A stretch of DNA of 64,000 nt from Hyphomicrobium sp. 12-62-95 (lineage in GTDB: Bacteria; Pseudomonadota; Alphaproteobacteria; Rhizobiales; Hyphomicrobiaceae), in assembly GCA_002279935.1 (NCBI GenBank), contig NCCZ01000005.1, forward strand, positions 62,001 to 126,000, written 5' to 3'. Numbering within the stretch: position 1 is the first letter of the stretch; every line of letters begins with the position of its first letter. Both the position numbers and the translations under genes were made by a program. Of this stretch, positions 1-8,106 are shown one piece after another. The notes below the pieces were generated by a model. That model saw nothing but the letters and a program-made list of their open reading frames with translations. It searched no databases and had not been told where the DNA came from.

Positions 1-2
1 GC

Positions 3-185
3 CGCGAAACCGAAGTGATCCTATGGATCTCCCGCGGCCTAACCTATGGCCAGATCGGCGAGCGCCTTGGCATCCAGGACGACACCATCAAAAAACACAT
101 GCAGAGCATCTTCGACAAGCTCGGAGCTACGAACGGCCCCCATGCCGCGGCCATTGCGATCATACACGGCATCATCGTCCCATAA
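3..185 (+). CDS. LuxR-type regulator, C-terminal HTH (5' end outside window)
   Basis: The first frame of the window encodes about 60 residues that end in a LuxR/GerE helix-turn-helix: RETEVILWISRGLTYGQIG, then ERLGIQDDTIKKHMQSIFDKL and a TAA stop at 183-185. This is the usual C-terminal DNA-binding domain of LuxR regulators; the ligand-binding domain would lie upstream of the window. The next gene, 175 bp downstream on the same strand, is a LuxI-type synthase, so this is most likely the cognate quorum-sensing receptor that binds the acyl-homoserine lactone and activates the synthase. That pairing is inferred from position. Without the N-terminal half an orphan or non-AHL LuxR cannot be excluded. 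Confidence 0.8.
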   Translation, partial: RETEVILWISRGLTYGQIGERLGIQDDTIKKHMQSIFDKLGATNGPHAAAIAIIHGIIVP

Positions 186-317
186 CCGGCGCAAGCTTTA
201 GCCCAATATCTCCCTCTTAAGCCCGCTGGAGGGGTAGTTTCTAATATAATAATACTCTAATATCCGGTTGATTTTTTTCGCTTTATTCCCGTTTTGTGGA
301 ATAGTCCGCCGCGCTCG

Positions 318-350
318 CCCCCTTTATGATTCTCAAAAATCAATTGGGGG
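318..350 (+). promoter_or_regulatory. 5'-UTR hairpin that could mask the luxI ribosome-binding site
   Basis: CCCCC at 318-322 is complementary to GGGGG at 346-350, and inside it TGATT at 327-331 is complementary to AATCA at 338-342. The GGGGG followed by A is the only good Shine-Dalgarno for the ATG at 361. If folded, the RNA would bury it. Whether the structure regulates translation is inference; the complementarity is seen directly. Confidence 0.45.
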
Positions 351-360
351 ACGATTTAAA

Positions 361-1050
361 ATGATCAAAATACTACAGGCCGGCCAAGCGGGGAGCACCC
401 GCTATCTCGTCGACATGCACCGCGTTCGCACGAAGATTTTTCGCGATCGCATGGGCTGGGATGTTGATGTCAATGAGATGGAGCTTGAGGTCGACGATTA
501 CGACCTCCCCGAAACCGTCTATATCCTGCATCTCGATCAGAATAATCGCGTCACCGGCACATGGAGGTTCCTCACAACCGACCAGCCCTCGATGATCCGA
601 AACATCTGGCCGCACTACACGCAATCCTTGCCGGTACCCTCAAGCCCATCGATGTGTGAAACAAGCCGCTTTGGCGTTCATAGCGAAACCCAAGACCGCT
701 CTGAGCGTCAGAAGCAGGTCAATCTGGCCGCCGCCGAGATGCTGGTTGCCCTGATCGACACCTGCATCCTGTGCGGCATCACCGATATGTACACGCTCTA
801 CAACGTCAAAATCAAAAGGCTGCTCGAGCGCATCGGCTTTAAGCCTGCCCAAGTGAGCGATGTCATCGATCTTGAGGGGGAGCCGACTGTCACCGCGCGC
901 TTCGACATGACCCAATCCCTGAGCGACGCGATCCGCTCGGCAACGGGTATATCGATCACCATCGCGCCCATGGATCTGCCGCCCATTCTTCAGGAGAAGT
1001 TTATCTCCTTCCATAAACAGGGAGAGTTCAATGAACGGCGAGTCGCCTAA
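361..1050 (+). CDS. Acyl-homoserine-lactone synthase, LuxI family
   Basis: This 230-residue protein is a LuxI-type autoinducer synthase, which makes an N-acyl-homoserine lactone from S-adenosylmethionine and an acyl-ACP or acyl-CoA in the cytosol. The invariant residues of the family are in place: R23, F27 and W33 near the N-terminus, D45 and D48, R69 (GTWRF), E100 and R103 (CETSRF). The frame is open further upstream to 268, but ATG 361 has a GGGGGA Shine-Dalgarno 10 bases upstream and gives the normal N-terminus. It follows a LuxR regulator and overlaps the next gene by 20 bases, so the three downstream genes are probably one transcript. The acyl chain cannot be predicted from sequence. Confidence 0.92.
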   Translation: MIKILQAGQAGSTRYLVDMHRVRTKIFRDRMGWDVDVNEMELEVDDYDLPETVYILHLDQNNRVTGTWRFLTTDQPSMIRNIWPHYTQSLPVPSSPSMCETSRFGVHSETQDRSERQKQVNLAAAEMLVALIDTCILCGITDMYTLYNVKIKRLLERIGFKPAQVSDVIDLEGEPTVTARFDMTQSLSDAIRSATGISITIAPMDLPPILQEKFISFHKQGEFNERRVA

Positions 1051-1354
1051 GCGTATCAGTCACAATCCAGATACCGGCCAGTCCCTCAATTCGCTCAGCG
1101 AACACCAAGACTATCCCGAAATCTTCGTGTTTCGACGTTCTGAGCTCGAGGCCCTGGATTTAGACGCCAAATCTGCCTCCGTGCTCTCGCAGCTTTGCGA
1201 CGTTCTGATGCTCATTGAGAAGGCCTGCGCACGGTCGCTCACACCATCAACAGAGCCCATTACCCGTTGCTCCGTCTTCATCCTGGAAATCTTCCTGAGG
1301 ATGCTCGAGGCAGAGCGGCCAGCCCACCTTCAATCAACGCCTAACGACTTTTGA
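1031..1354 (+). CDS. Small protein of unknown function in the luxI operon
   Basis: A 107-residue soluble protein with no signal peptide, membrane segment or motif I recognise. Its ATG lies inside the end of luxI (20-base overlap) behind a GGGAGAG Shine-Dalgarno, and it is followed 12 bases later by the dioxygenase gene, itself preceded by GAAAGGAG. Such tight packing suggests translational coupling and a shared role with the synthase and dioxygenase, for example modification or transport of the signal or of a signal-controlled product. The C-terminal half (LSQLCDVLMLIEKACARSL onward) is predicted helical by eye. Function unknown. Confidence 0.75.
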   Translation: MNGESPKRISHNPDTGQSLNSLSEHQDYPEIFVFRRSELEALDLDAKSASVLSQLCDVLMLIEKACARSLTPSTEPITRCSVFILEIFLRMLEAERPAHLQSTPNDF

Positions 1355-1366
1355 AAGGAGATCATT

Positions 1367-2278
1367 ATGGCAGATGTGAAACACTACAAGGCGTCAGCTC
1401 CCGCTGAAACGCTTATCCAAGCCCTCATGGAGGACGGGTGCGTTGTTATCGACAATACTCTGTCAGCAGCGCAGCATTCCAAGCTCAAGGGCGATCTGGG
1501 CCGGCATCTCGACGCCATCCCCGACTGCCAGGGGGATTTCTATGGCTATGTCACCAAGCGCCTAGGCCTTCTCTTCAATAAATCCGACGTCTTCCAGGAG
1601 ATGGCGCTTATTCCATCCATCCTCTCGATCATGGATCACTATCTCCTCCCCTCCTGCTCGCAATATCAGATCAACCTCACGCAGGCGATCTCGATCGGGC
1701 CCAATGAGCCGCGCCAGATCATGCATCAGGACGATCCCATGTTCCCCTTCCTCCATCCCGGGAAGGAAGTCATGCTGAATTGCATGTGGGCGATTGACGA
1801 CTTCACAGAAACCAACGGCTCGACCGTGCTCGTGCCCGGCAGCCATAAATGGCCGCGCGAGGAGTCGCTGAACCTGGCGCTCAACGAGCTACCGCCCGAT
1901 CAGATTGCTCTGGGCACCATGAAAGCCGGCTCGGTTTTGATTTATCTTGGATCGCTCTTCCATTGCGGAGGGCGCAATGAAACCCAAACTCGCCGGTGCG
2001 GGGCCGTGATCAGCTATTCCCTTGGCTGGCTCCGCCAGGCCGAAAACGCCTATCTGGGTTATTCGCTGGAAGAGTTGCAGGCCATGCCACCAAGGCTTCA
2101 GGAACTGGTGGGCTATTTCGTACACAAACCCAATCTGGGGTCCATAAACGGCATGCATCCATTGGACTTCGTCAACAATCCAACGGGCCGCGCCCTCTTC
2201 ACGGAGTTTCTGCCCGACGCTGCCAAGCCCTTTGTCAAAGCCTTTCGGGACCAATCGCTCTCAAAGGCTGCCGCCTAA
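1367..2278 (+). CDS. Phytanoyl-CoA dioxygenase (PhyH) family protein
   Basis: A 303-residue Fe(II)/2-oxoglutarate-dependent oxygenase of the PhyH type. The HxD iron motif is seen in IMHQDDPMFPF (about residue 121) and the distal His and 2-oxoglutarate-binding Arg in FHCGGRNETQTRRCG (about residues 200-214). The family hydroxylates lipid-like or small organic substrates. As the last gene of a LuxI operon it may hydroxylate the acyl chain of the signal, or make a quorum-controlled metabolite; that is inference. A strong terminator follows directly (2284-2311), so the operon ends here. Complete length for the family. Confidence 0.85.
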   Translation: MADVKHYKASAPAETLIQALMEDGCVVIDNTLSAAQHSKLKGDLGRHLDAIPDCQGDFYGYVTKRLGLLFNKSDVFQEMALIPSILSIMDHYLLPSCSQYQINLTQAISIGPNEPRQIMHQDDPMFPFLHPGKEVMLNCMWAIDDFTETNGSTVLVPGSHKWPREESLNLALNELPPDQIALGTMKAGSVLIYLGSLFHCGGRNETQTRRCGAVISYSLGWLRQAENAYLGYSLEELQAMPPRLQELVGYFVHKPNLGSINGMHPLDFVNNPTGRALFTEFLPDAAKPFVKAFRDQSLSKAAA

Positions 2279-2283
2279 GTTTA

Positions 2284-2311
2284 ATCCGGAGGCTTTGGCC
2301 TCCGGATCTTT
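2284..2311 (+). terminator. Rho-independent terminator of the luxI-phyH operon
   Basis: A perfect 10-bp stem (ATCCGGAGGC at 2284-2293 with GCCTCCGGAT at 2298-2307) closes a TTTG loop and is followed by CTTT. It lies 6 bases after the PhyH stop codon. Confidence 0.8.
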
Positions 2312-2401
2312 ATCTCCATTGATTGAAATTATCCCCCGATATTATGTTATCATCAGCGAAAGTCTTTATGGCATCGATGCGAATCTGAATAATATTCAAA
2401 A

Positions 2402-3862
2402 ATGTTAGCCTTAAAGTCCGCGACCGCCGTCCGTAAAGACTATGCCTCAGTCGTCCCAGCCCCCACGCCACCTCACAATATGGAGGCCGAACAAGGGCTC
2501 CTAGGCGCCTTGCTGGTTTCCAATAACGCGCTTGAGCGCGTCTCTCATATTCTTTCGTCCGACCAGTTCTACGCGAGCGTCCATGGGCGCATCTACGAGG
2601 CTATTGTCTCTCTGGTCGACCGAGGCCAGGGGGCATCTCCCGTAACGCTCAAACCATATTTTGAGAACGATCCCGATCTCGAGGGTCTAGGAGGCGCGGC
2701 ATATCTTTCGGATCTCGCCGCAAACGTCATCAGTCTCATCAACACCGAGGATTACGCGCGCACCATCCGGGCATGTCATCATCGCCGCAAGCTTCTCAGC
2801 GTAGCCGAAGATATAGCCAGCGGTGCTTTGCAATTCGACCCCCTGCAAGACGATACAGCCCCGCTGATCGAGGATGCAGAAGCACAGCTTTACGCCATTG
2901 CTGAAAACGGACGCCAATCCGCGGACTTCAAGTCGATTGCAGAATTTGCGCATGAGGCCGCTGAGCAAGCTCAAAAGGCCCTTAAATCCGGAGGAGGGGT
3001 TACCGGCGTCACCACGGGCATAAACGGACTGGATAACAAGCTGGGAGGCCTTCAACCTACCGACCTCGTCATTCTGGCCGCGCGTCCCTCCATGGGGAAG
3101 ACCGCTCTCGCCGCCAATATCGGCTTTAACGCTGCAAAGGCCTATGCCGACTCTGCAGGAGCGAGCGGTAGCATCGTCGGTTTCTTCTCACTGGAGATGT
3201 CCGGCGCTCAGCTCGCGGGCCGGATCATGGCCGAACTCTCGCGCATTCCCAACGACACGGTGCGCCGGGGCGTTGCCAGCACCTCAGACGTCCGGGCGTT
3301 CACTCAGACCGCTTATGAGATGGAGCCCATCCCTTTCTACATCGATGATTCCGGCGCTCTGACGATTTCAACGCTACGATCCCGCGCCCGGCGACTCAAA
3401 CGCAAGAAGGGCCTGGGCCTCATCATCGTCGACTATCTTCAGCTCATGCGCGGCACCGGATCACGCCAAGCGACCGATAACCGGGTTGTCGAAGTTTCAG
3501 AAATCACGCGCGGGCTCAAAGCCCTGGCCAAGGAACTGCAGGTGCCCATCCTCGCCCTCTCTCAGCTCAGCCGGGCCGTCGAGGTGCGGGAAGATAAACG
3601 TCCGCAGCTCTCGGATCTGCGGGAATCGGGATCCATTGAGCAGGATGCCGATGTGGTCATGTTCATCTACCGGGAAGAATATTACCTCGACAAGGCTGAG
3701 CCTGAGGTTGGAACGGACAAGCATATGCAGTGGCAGGAGTCGCTGGCCAAAGCCGTCAATGTTGCGGAAGTGATCATCGGCAAGCAGCGCCATGGACCTG
3801 TCGGCACGGTGAAGCTCTCCTTTGATCCGAAGTTGACCAGGTTTGAGGATCTGAAACCATAG
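2402..3862 (+). CDS. dnaB: Replicative DNA helicase DnaB
   Basis: A complete 486-residue DnaB. The N-terminal domain that contacts primase starts at about residue 25 (HNMEAEQGLLGALLVSNNAL); the RecA-like motor carries Walker A (ARPSMGKTA, about residue 227), Walker B (LIIVDYLQLM) and the conserved SLEMS and ESGSIEQDAD motifs. It is a hexameric 5'-3' helicase that unwinds DNA ahead of the fork. Isolated between terminators next to quorum-sensing and SOS genes rather than near rplI or ribosomal genes, it is more likely a replicon-encoded second copy than the chromosomal gene; that is inference. The ATG at 2402 has a weak Shine-Dalgarno; ATG 2480 is an alternative but would trim the usual N-terminal tail. 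Confidence 0.93.
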   Translation: MLALKSATAVRKDYASVVPAPTPPHNMEAEQGLLGALLVSNNALERVSHILSSDQFYASVHGRIYEAIVSLVDRGQGASPVTLKPYFENDPDLEGLGGAAYLSDLAANVISLINTEDYARTIRACHHRRKLLSVAEDIASGALQFDPLQDDTAPLIEDAEAQLYAIAENGRQSADFKSIAEFAHEAAEQAQKALKSGGGVTGVTTGINGLDNKLGGLQPTDLVILAARPSMGKTALAANIGFNAAKAYADSAGASGSIVGFFSLEMSGAQLAGRIMAELSRIPNDTVRRGVASTSDVRAFTQTAYEMEPIPFYIDDSGALTISTLRSRARRLKRKKGLGLIIVDYLQLMRGTGSRQATDNRVVEVSEITRGLKALAKELQVPILALSQLSRAVEVREDKRPQLSDLRESGSIEQDADVVMFIYREEYYLDKAEPEVGTDKHMQWQESLAKAVNVAEVIIGKQRHGPVGTVKLSFDPKLTRFEDLKP

Positions 3863-3919
3863 CTCCAGTAAACATGATCGAGCTCAAGCCTGCCGAAAAT
3901 ACACTAGCAGCAACACCAC

Positions 3920-3945
3920 AAGCAGCCCCGTGAGGGGCTGCTTAT
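3920..3945 (+). terminator. Rho-independent terminator after dnaB
   Basis: A perfect 10-bp stem (AAGCAGCCCC at 3920-3929, GGGGCTGCTT at 3934-3943) with a GTGA loop. The arms end in AA and TT, so it may serve the converging minus-strand gene as well. Confidence 0.75.
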
Positions 3946-3978
3946 TCACGTGCACCTTGTTAGGCGATCACCTCACAC

Positions 3979-4857
3979 TTAGTTCAACGCCAGACCAGTC
4001 TCGCTCAACTCGCTTGAGAACTTCGGCATGGCGTTCTCGTGATCCAAATCTCTTTCTTGGCCTTGAGTACTTAAAAGCTTGGAGTAAGGCCTTGCGAACA
4101 GGGATCCCTCGACCATCATTTTATTTCGCGAATACAGCAGACGATAAATCGACCTTGCATAGGACCAATAACGCTGCCGGAACCTCTCATCCGTACTCTC
4201 ATGAGGGAAGCGTTGCTCCAGGATAATCAGGGTCTCCAGAAGCCTCTCAGAGCGATAATAAGCGCTATGATCCTCCGCTGCGCGCCAGGACGACCAGATC
4301 CGAAACAGATCATACGGAGACCGGATGTGCCTCTTTGCGGCGTAACGCAAGACCGGCGCATAGCTCAGAACCTCTTCCGCGTTGCGGGAGGCGCGGACAT
4401 AGGTCACGAGTTCCGTGTAATTTTTGAATATCCAACCTTTCAAAATTTTCCGGTTCAGGGTCTCGACCAGGACGATAAACACCCCATACCAGCCGCCTAA
4501 CATCACGAAAACGAGCCAGGCGGGGGCTTCCTCAACCGGTATGTAAGCGGTGCCGCCGGCGGCCCAGAAGATGACTTCGGTCAGTAGCGCATAGACAATG
4601 GTCGTCACGACAAGAATAAATATACCGGCCATCAGCAGGAGGAGCTGAGGAGCAATAAAACCTCTGCGATCACCTTTACTCCGCTGTACGAAAGGCCTCA
4701 GCACGAACGGATCGCTCTCGCGTTCCATTTGGGCCTTCAAACGCCGGGCATAGATCTGCGACGCCGCGTACAACAGCGCTGCAACCGCCCAAACTCCTGT
4801 AGCTGGCGGATAAGCCACGCACAGGGTCACTAGAACTATGAACGCATAGACCCGCAT
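3979..4857 (-). CDS. Membrane protein of unknown function
   Basis: A 292-residue protein read from ATG 4857, which has a GGGAGAG Shine-Dalgarno 7 bases upstream; the frame is open to 4989 but that extension looks non-coding. Hydrophobic segments are visible at about residues 3-22 (MRVYAFIVLVTLCVAYPPAT), 63-90 and 104-135, followed by a soluble, Arg/Tyr-rich C-terminal half from about residue 140 (KNYTELVTYVRASRNAEEVL) that looks helical. I do not recognise the family. Its place beside a secreted nuclease and replication/SOS genes is typical of plasmid backbone, and a role in conjugation is possible but unsupported. Confidence 0.65.
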   Translation of the reverse strand: MRVYAFIVLVTLCVAYPPATGVWAVAALLYAASQIYARRLKAQMERESDPFVLRPFVQRSKGDRRGFIAPQLLLLMAGIFILVVTTIVYALLTEVIFWAAGGTAYIPVEEAPAWLVFVMLGGWYGVFIVLVETLNRKILKGWIFKNYTELVTYVRASRNAEEVLSYAPVLRYAAKRHIRSPYDLFRIWSSWRAAEDHSAYYRSERLLETLIILEQRFPHESTDERFRQRYWSYARSIYRLLYSRNKMMVEGSLFARPYSKLLSTQGQERDLDHENAMPKFSSELSETGLALN

Positions 4858-5044
4858 CATGGGCTCTCCCGTCATCCTGGAGATCAGCACCGCCTCGTTA
4901 CCTTCTGCGCAGCCGTGTCCGGCAGATATCTGCCAAGATGCGCTTTGCCCAAAAGTTAAGGGGCATGCTGACCCGTTGATGAAAGCCAACTGGAGCCGCT
5001 TTAGTCGTACTCAAGCTCTGATGAGGAAAACTTTGGCTGGCGCT

Positions 5045-5482
5045 CTAGTGCCAGATGCCGAGATTGCCGCGCCGGGCTTCCTCTTCTTCCGCCGCGTAAA
5101 ACCCTTTGGAGTAGCGCGCGAAGTCTTTGGCAAATCCAGCCCGCACCATCAGCGCGCCCACATCCTGACGATCGCTCTCACACTGCATGACGGATCGACC
5201 GTAGCGGTCCATATCTATCTGGGAACACGTGAGAGCGCCGCTTGCCAGAAAATGTAACAAAGCCTGCCGGCTATGCTGATAGAGGGGTTCGTCACGCTCT
5301 GGCGCATCGATCCCCCACAATCTGATCTTGATCCCCGAGGCGACAAAGGTGTCGCCATCGATAACCCGCTCTAGGGCGAGAGGCTCAAAGGCAAGATCCT
5401 CGGCCATTGCCGAAGTCGACCAGAGTCCGTAAATAGCTAGAAGGACGATAGCAAATCTGCTGAGCACAGAGTTTGAATTCAT
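5045..5482 (-). CDS. Secreted thermonuclease (staphylococcal nuclease fold)
   Basis: A 145-residue protein with a Sec signal peptide (about residues 1-27, ending AMA) and a short SNase domain. The hallmarks are present: VIDGDTF, RLWGIDAPE (catalytic Arg, Ca-binding Asp and general-base Glu), MDRYGRSV (second catalytic Arg) and the C-terminal RRGNLGIW. The family cleaves DNA and RNA with Ca2+. Small secreted SNases of this size are frequent on alphaproteobacterial plasmids, where they may act in DNA turnover in the periplasm or during transfer (inference). No clear Shine-Dalgarno precedes the ATG. Confidence 0.88.
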   Translation of the reverse strand: MNSNSVLSRFAIVLLAIYGLWSTSAMAEDLAFEPLALERVIDGDTFVASGIKIRLWGIDAPERDEPLYQHSRQALLHFLASGALTCSQIDMDRYGRSVMQCESDRQDVGALMVRAGFAKDFARYSKGFYAAEEEEARRGNLGIWH

Positions 5483-5572
5483 AGTATTACTATGACAGAA
5501 GATTACTTTCGCGCTAAGTCGGCACGGAGCGCCGATTATTACTTATCCAGAAAATACTCCATAATGAATTCG

Positions 5573-5803
5573 CTAATATCCATCTTTGGCTTGGTTGTAT
5601 CCCTGATCGTACCCTGCAGCGTAAGCCTCATGGTTCGACGCTATTTCACCCGCAACCACCTCCAGAAGATAACCCAGGCCTTTGGCCGACACATACAAAG
5701 TTGCGTTATCGTCTTTTCCGAGAAAGCCGAGCCGCAGACATTCTGCTTCTCCAAACTGATCTCTGAGTCTGTTGATAATCTTGATGTCGTCGGGATCGTG
5801 CAT
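5573..5803 (-). CDS. Hypothetical small protein
   Basis: A 76-residue acidic protein from ATG 5803, which has GAGAG about 9 bases upstream; a TTG at 5821 would add six residues. The C-terminus is Tyr/Gly/Ala-rich (AAGYDQGYNQAKDGY). No family recognised. The opposite strand has an overlapping open frame, but this strand keeps the direction of the neighbouring nuclease and umuC and has the more protein-like composition. Confidence 0.5.
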   Translation of the reverse strand: MHDPDDIKIINRLRDQFGEAECLRLGFLGKDDNATLYVSAKGLGYLLEVVAGEIASNHEAYAAGYDQGYNQAKDGY

Positions 5804-5848
5804 TCTTCCATGCTCTCGCAATCAGGACTTTAATGCAATCCCTGAGCC

Positions 5849-7117
5849 TCACCCCTCCGCTCGAATGAGATCAGACCATGCCGTTGTATAGTTACGGGAT
5901 TTCTGATCGCTGCGCATCTGCCAGCCTCCCTGCAGGCCGCTCGCTGCGAACTGCACTGTTCGCCGTCCATGCCGGCGATTGATCGTGTCGATGGCGCTCA
6001 GAAGGCTCTGACGCTCCGGCGTATCGGGTGATCCCCATAACGCGCCTTGGGTCTGCCCCTGCGAAATGAGATCGAGCAGAATAATGCCCGCCTTTTTGTA
6101 ACGAAACCCCGGCTTGTACAGCGCACGCAAAATCTGATTGCCGGAACGGAGAAGGGAGGCCGTGTCGGCGGTGGCGACCGGCTGGGCCAGTCCTGCGCTA
6201 GGGCTGTATTGCGGCTCTTCGGGCCGAAAGCGGTTGGTGTGGAGGAAGACGGTGACATAGCCGGCGGCGAGACCGTTGCGGCGCAGTTTTTCTGCGGCCC
6301 GTTCGATATAGGCGCTCAAGGCCTCAGAAAGCTCTGTGAGCGTGGTCACCGGCCGGCCAAAGGAGCGCGAGACGCAGATCGATTGCTTGGGCGGCGGGGC
6401 TAATTCCAGCCCATGGCAGCGGATGCCCCGGAGCTCTAGAACCAGGCGCTCCAGCACCACGCCAAAGCTGCGGCGAATGACTTTGGGATCGGCTTGCCGC
6501 AGATCGAGTGGGGTGTTGATGCCGATAGCCTTGAGCTTATCCGCCGTGCGCCGGGCAATCCCCCAGATATCTTCCAGCTCCATCGCCGCAAGGGCCTTCG
6601 TCTGCGCCTCTTGCTCCATGAGGATACAAAGACCATTGCACGAGGGGGTTTTCTTAGCGGTGCGGTTGGCCACCTTGGCCAGTGTCTTGGTGGGGCCGAT
6701 GCCGACAGAGACCGGGATCCCCGTCCATTGCTGGGTTTTGGCCCGCAGCGCCTGTGCGTGGCTCTCAAGGCGACTCTCAAAGCCTTCGAGACCCAGAAAG
6801 GTCTCGTCGATCGAATAGACCTCGAGCAGGGGGGTGAAGTGGGAGAGCACCTCCATTACGCGCGCGCTCATATCGCCGTAGAGCGTGTAATTCGACGAGC
6901 GCACAATCACGCCCTGTGTCTTGATCCGCTCCTTGCACAGATGCCAAGGCTCGCCCATGGCAATCCCGAGCGCCTTGGCCTCATTGGAGCGAGCGATCAC
7001 GCAGCCATCATTATTGGAGAGCACCACGATAGGCTTGCCGCGCAGCTTGGGATCGAAAACGCGCTCACAAGAGGTGTAAAAATTGTTGCAATCGACGAGA
7101 GCAATGGGCGCACTCAT
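5849..7117 (-). CDS. umuC: Translesion DNA polymerase V subunit UmuC (left copy)
   Basis: A complete 422-residue Y-family polymerase. The metal-binding N-terminus [16 protein letters not shown] and the catalytic SIDE motif ([12 protein letters not shown]) are intact, followed by the thumb, little-finger and UmuC C-terminal (DUF4113-like) regions. With UmuD' it forms error-prone polymerase V, which copies past lesions. It overlaps the upstream umuD by 4 bases. It is nearly identical in length and about nine in ten residues by eye to the second umuC at 60669-61934; the nucleotide similarity runs from 5883 to 7507. Its operon has lost the LexA box kept by the right copy, so its expression is probably altered. 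Confidence 0.93.
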   Translation of the reverse strand: MSAPIALVDCNNFYTSCERVFDPKLRGKPIVVLSNNDGCVIARSNEAKALGIAMGEPWHLCKERIKTQGVIVRSSNYTLYGDMSARVMEVLSHFTPLLEVYSIDETFLGLEGFESRLESHAQALRAKTQQWTGIPVSVGIGPTKTLAKVANRTAKKTPSCNGLCILMEQEAQTKALAAMELEDIWGIARRTADKLKAIGINTPLDLRQADPKVIRRSFGVVLERLVLELRGIRCHGLELAPPPKQSICVSRSFGRPVTTLTELSEALSAYIERAAEKLRRNGLAAGYVTVFLHTNRFRPEEPQYSPSAGLAQPVATADTASLLRSGNQILRALYKPGFRYKKAGIILLDLISQGQTQGALWGSPDTPERQSLLSAIDTINRRHGRRTVQFAASGLQGGWQMRSDQKSRNYTTAWSDLIRAEG

Positions 7118-7507
7118 GCGCCCAGCATCCGAATGGCATGCCGCACCACGCCCCAGATCTCGAACTGGCTGGCCTCATTGATCTCAACGGGCTTGTAGGC
7201 GGGATTGGCCGATTCCAGCCAGATGCGATCGCCCTTGCGGCGCAGGATTTTGATCGTGAAAGCGCCCTCCAGCACGGCCAGGATCACCGAGCCGTTCTGC
7301 GCGGTCAGCGCCCGGTCGATGATCGCGATATCACCGGGGAAAATCCCAAGCCCAATCATGCTCTCACCGCTCTCGCGCACGGCATACGTGGCCGCGGGAT
7401 GCGCAATCAGCAGCTCATTGAAATCAAGCGGCCGGTCCAGATATTCCTCGGCGGGCGAGGGGAACCCCGCCGGTACCGGGCACTGGTACACGGGTACGCC
7501 TTGATGC
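5883..7507. repeat. Left umuDC direct repeat (partner 60700-62324)
   Basis: This 1625-base segment aligns with 60700-62324 in the same orientation with no net length difference and scattered substitutions. The left edge is GTTGTATAGTT in both copies and the right edge TTGATGC. The copies differ too much for a fresh duplication. Together they bracket about 53 kb of metal-resistance genes. Confidence 0.85.
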
Positions 7508-7611
7508 GTCACAATCGAGCGCGTCAAAGGCAACACAGACAGGCTCTCTGACACGGACACCCAGCGATTGATTGGGGAAGCTTTAGCGTGGGCCCGTGAA
7601 GTGTCCGACAT
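7114..7611 (-). CDS. umuD: UmuD-type S24 peptidase with a rearranged N-terminus (left copy)
   Basis: The protein keeps the self-cleavage site ([13 protein letters not shown]), the catalytic Ser (SGESMIGLG) and Lys (FTIKILRR) of UmuD, which is cut to UmuD' with RecA help and then joins UmuC. Everything upstream of [11 protein letters not shown] differs from the right copy: those roughly 40 residues are read antisense through a remnant of the antitoxin gene (7511-7642), because a deletion of about 357 bp removed the original start and LexA box. ATG 7611 with GGTGGGA upstream is the best start; GTG within SIVTHQG is an alternative giving a near-normal length. Whether it is still expressed is unknown. 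Confidence 0.8.
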   Translation of the reverse strand: MSDTSRAHAKASPINRWVSVSESLSVLPLTRSIVTHQGVPVYQCPVPAGFPSPAEEYLDRPLDFNELLIAHPAATYAVRESGESMIGLGIFPGDIAIIDRALTAQNGSVILAVLEGAFTIKILRRKGDRIWLESANPAYKPVEINEASQFEIWGVVRHAIRMLGA

Positions 7612-7642
7612 CACGGTCACATTCCCACCCGCCTCAACCTAG
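7511..7642 (+). pseudogene. Remnant of the CopG-type antitoxin gene
   Basis: The plus strand encodes [18 protein letters not shown] and then [12 protein letters not shown], the last 30 or so residues of the antitoxin encoded intact at 62552-62785, with only a few changes. After ARE the frame diverges and stops at TAG 7640-7642. No start remains, and the segment is now overlapped by the umuD reading frame on the other strand. Confidence 0.85.
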
Positions 7643-7669
7643 TTGCAGCCGGAGATTCAGAGTTACAGT

Positions 7670-7909
7670 TCAGCACGACATGGGGGTGCGCACCGGAGGC
7701 AGACCTAGCGCATAATGCCTTTGCTTGTAGATGTGCCTAGCGGCTGGATGGCCAATTGCCGTTGCAGCCTGCGGTGTCCCGTGATCATGGGACACGGCAA
7801 ATGGGGCACTCTTGTACGGAAAGCGCCAAATCGTGTTGGCCTGTGCGCCACCGACAAACGTGGCCGATGCAATGGCAGCGGTTGCGATACTGAGAATGAA
7901 GCGGTTCAT
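7670..7909 (-). CDS. Small secreted protein of unknown function
   Basis: A 79-residue protein with a clear signal peptide (MNRFILSIATAAIASATFVG, cleavage after AQA) and a mature part containing several His residues (SHDHGTPQ). ATG 7909 has AGGAG 7 bases upstream. The mature part matches no family I know. It begins the metal island on this side and a copy of the putative response-regulator motif lies about 110 bases upstream (8017-8030), so it may belong to the same copper regulon. The C-terminus could have been altered by the adjoining recombination junction. Confidence 0.65.
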   Translation of the reverse strand: MNRFILSIATAAIASATFVGGAQANTIWRFPYKSAPFAVSHDHGTPQAATAIGHPAARHIYKQRHYALGLPPVRTPMSC

Positions 7910-8016
7910 AGGAATCTCCTGTGGTTCGGTTTGATCTTTCGGGCCACGCTGACCGAAGTTATTCCCGTCGCTGCCGTCTGATGCACACAGAAATAGCTGC
8001 GCACTGATACGGCTCG

Positions 8017-8030
8017 ATTGCGCGATTGTT
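8017..8030 (-). promoter_or_regulatory. Candidate response-regulator box 1
   Basis: ATTGCGCGATTGTT occurs here and, identically, at 12224-12237; related copies lie at 16328-16342 and 16904-16925. All four are upstream of minus-strand secreted or copper genes. The binding protein is inferred, not shown. Confidence 0.4.
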
Positions 8031-8106
8031 TCGATGGATTTCGGCCGCTCTCTTGGTCGTGGGCGGGGCCCCGGTCAGTGCTTCGCCGATGATGTCAGTC
8101 GTCGCA

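Noticed and set aside
268..360. Upstream extension of the luxI frame
   Set aside because: No ribosome-binding site before 268, composition unlike LuxI N-termini, while ATG 361 has GGGGGA and yields the standard family start.
5492..5833. Plus-strand frame of 113 codons opposite the 76-residue gene
   Set aside because: Has one hydrophobic stretch but no ribosome-binding site, and lies against the direction of both neighbours.
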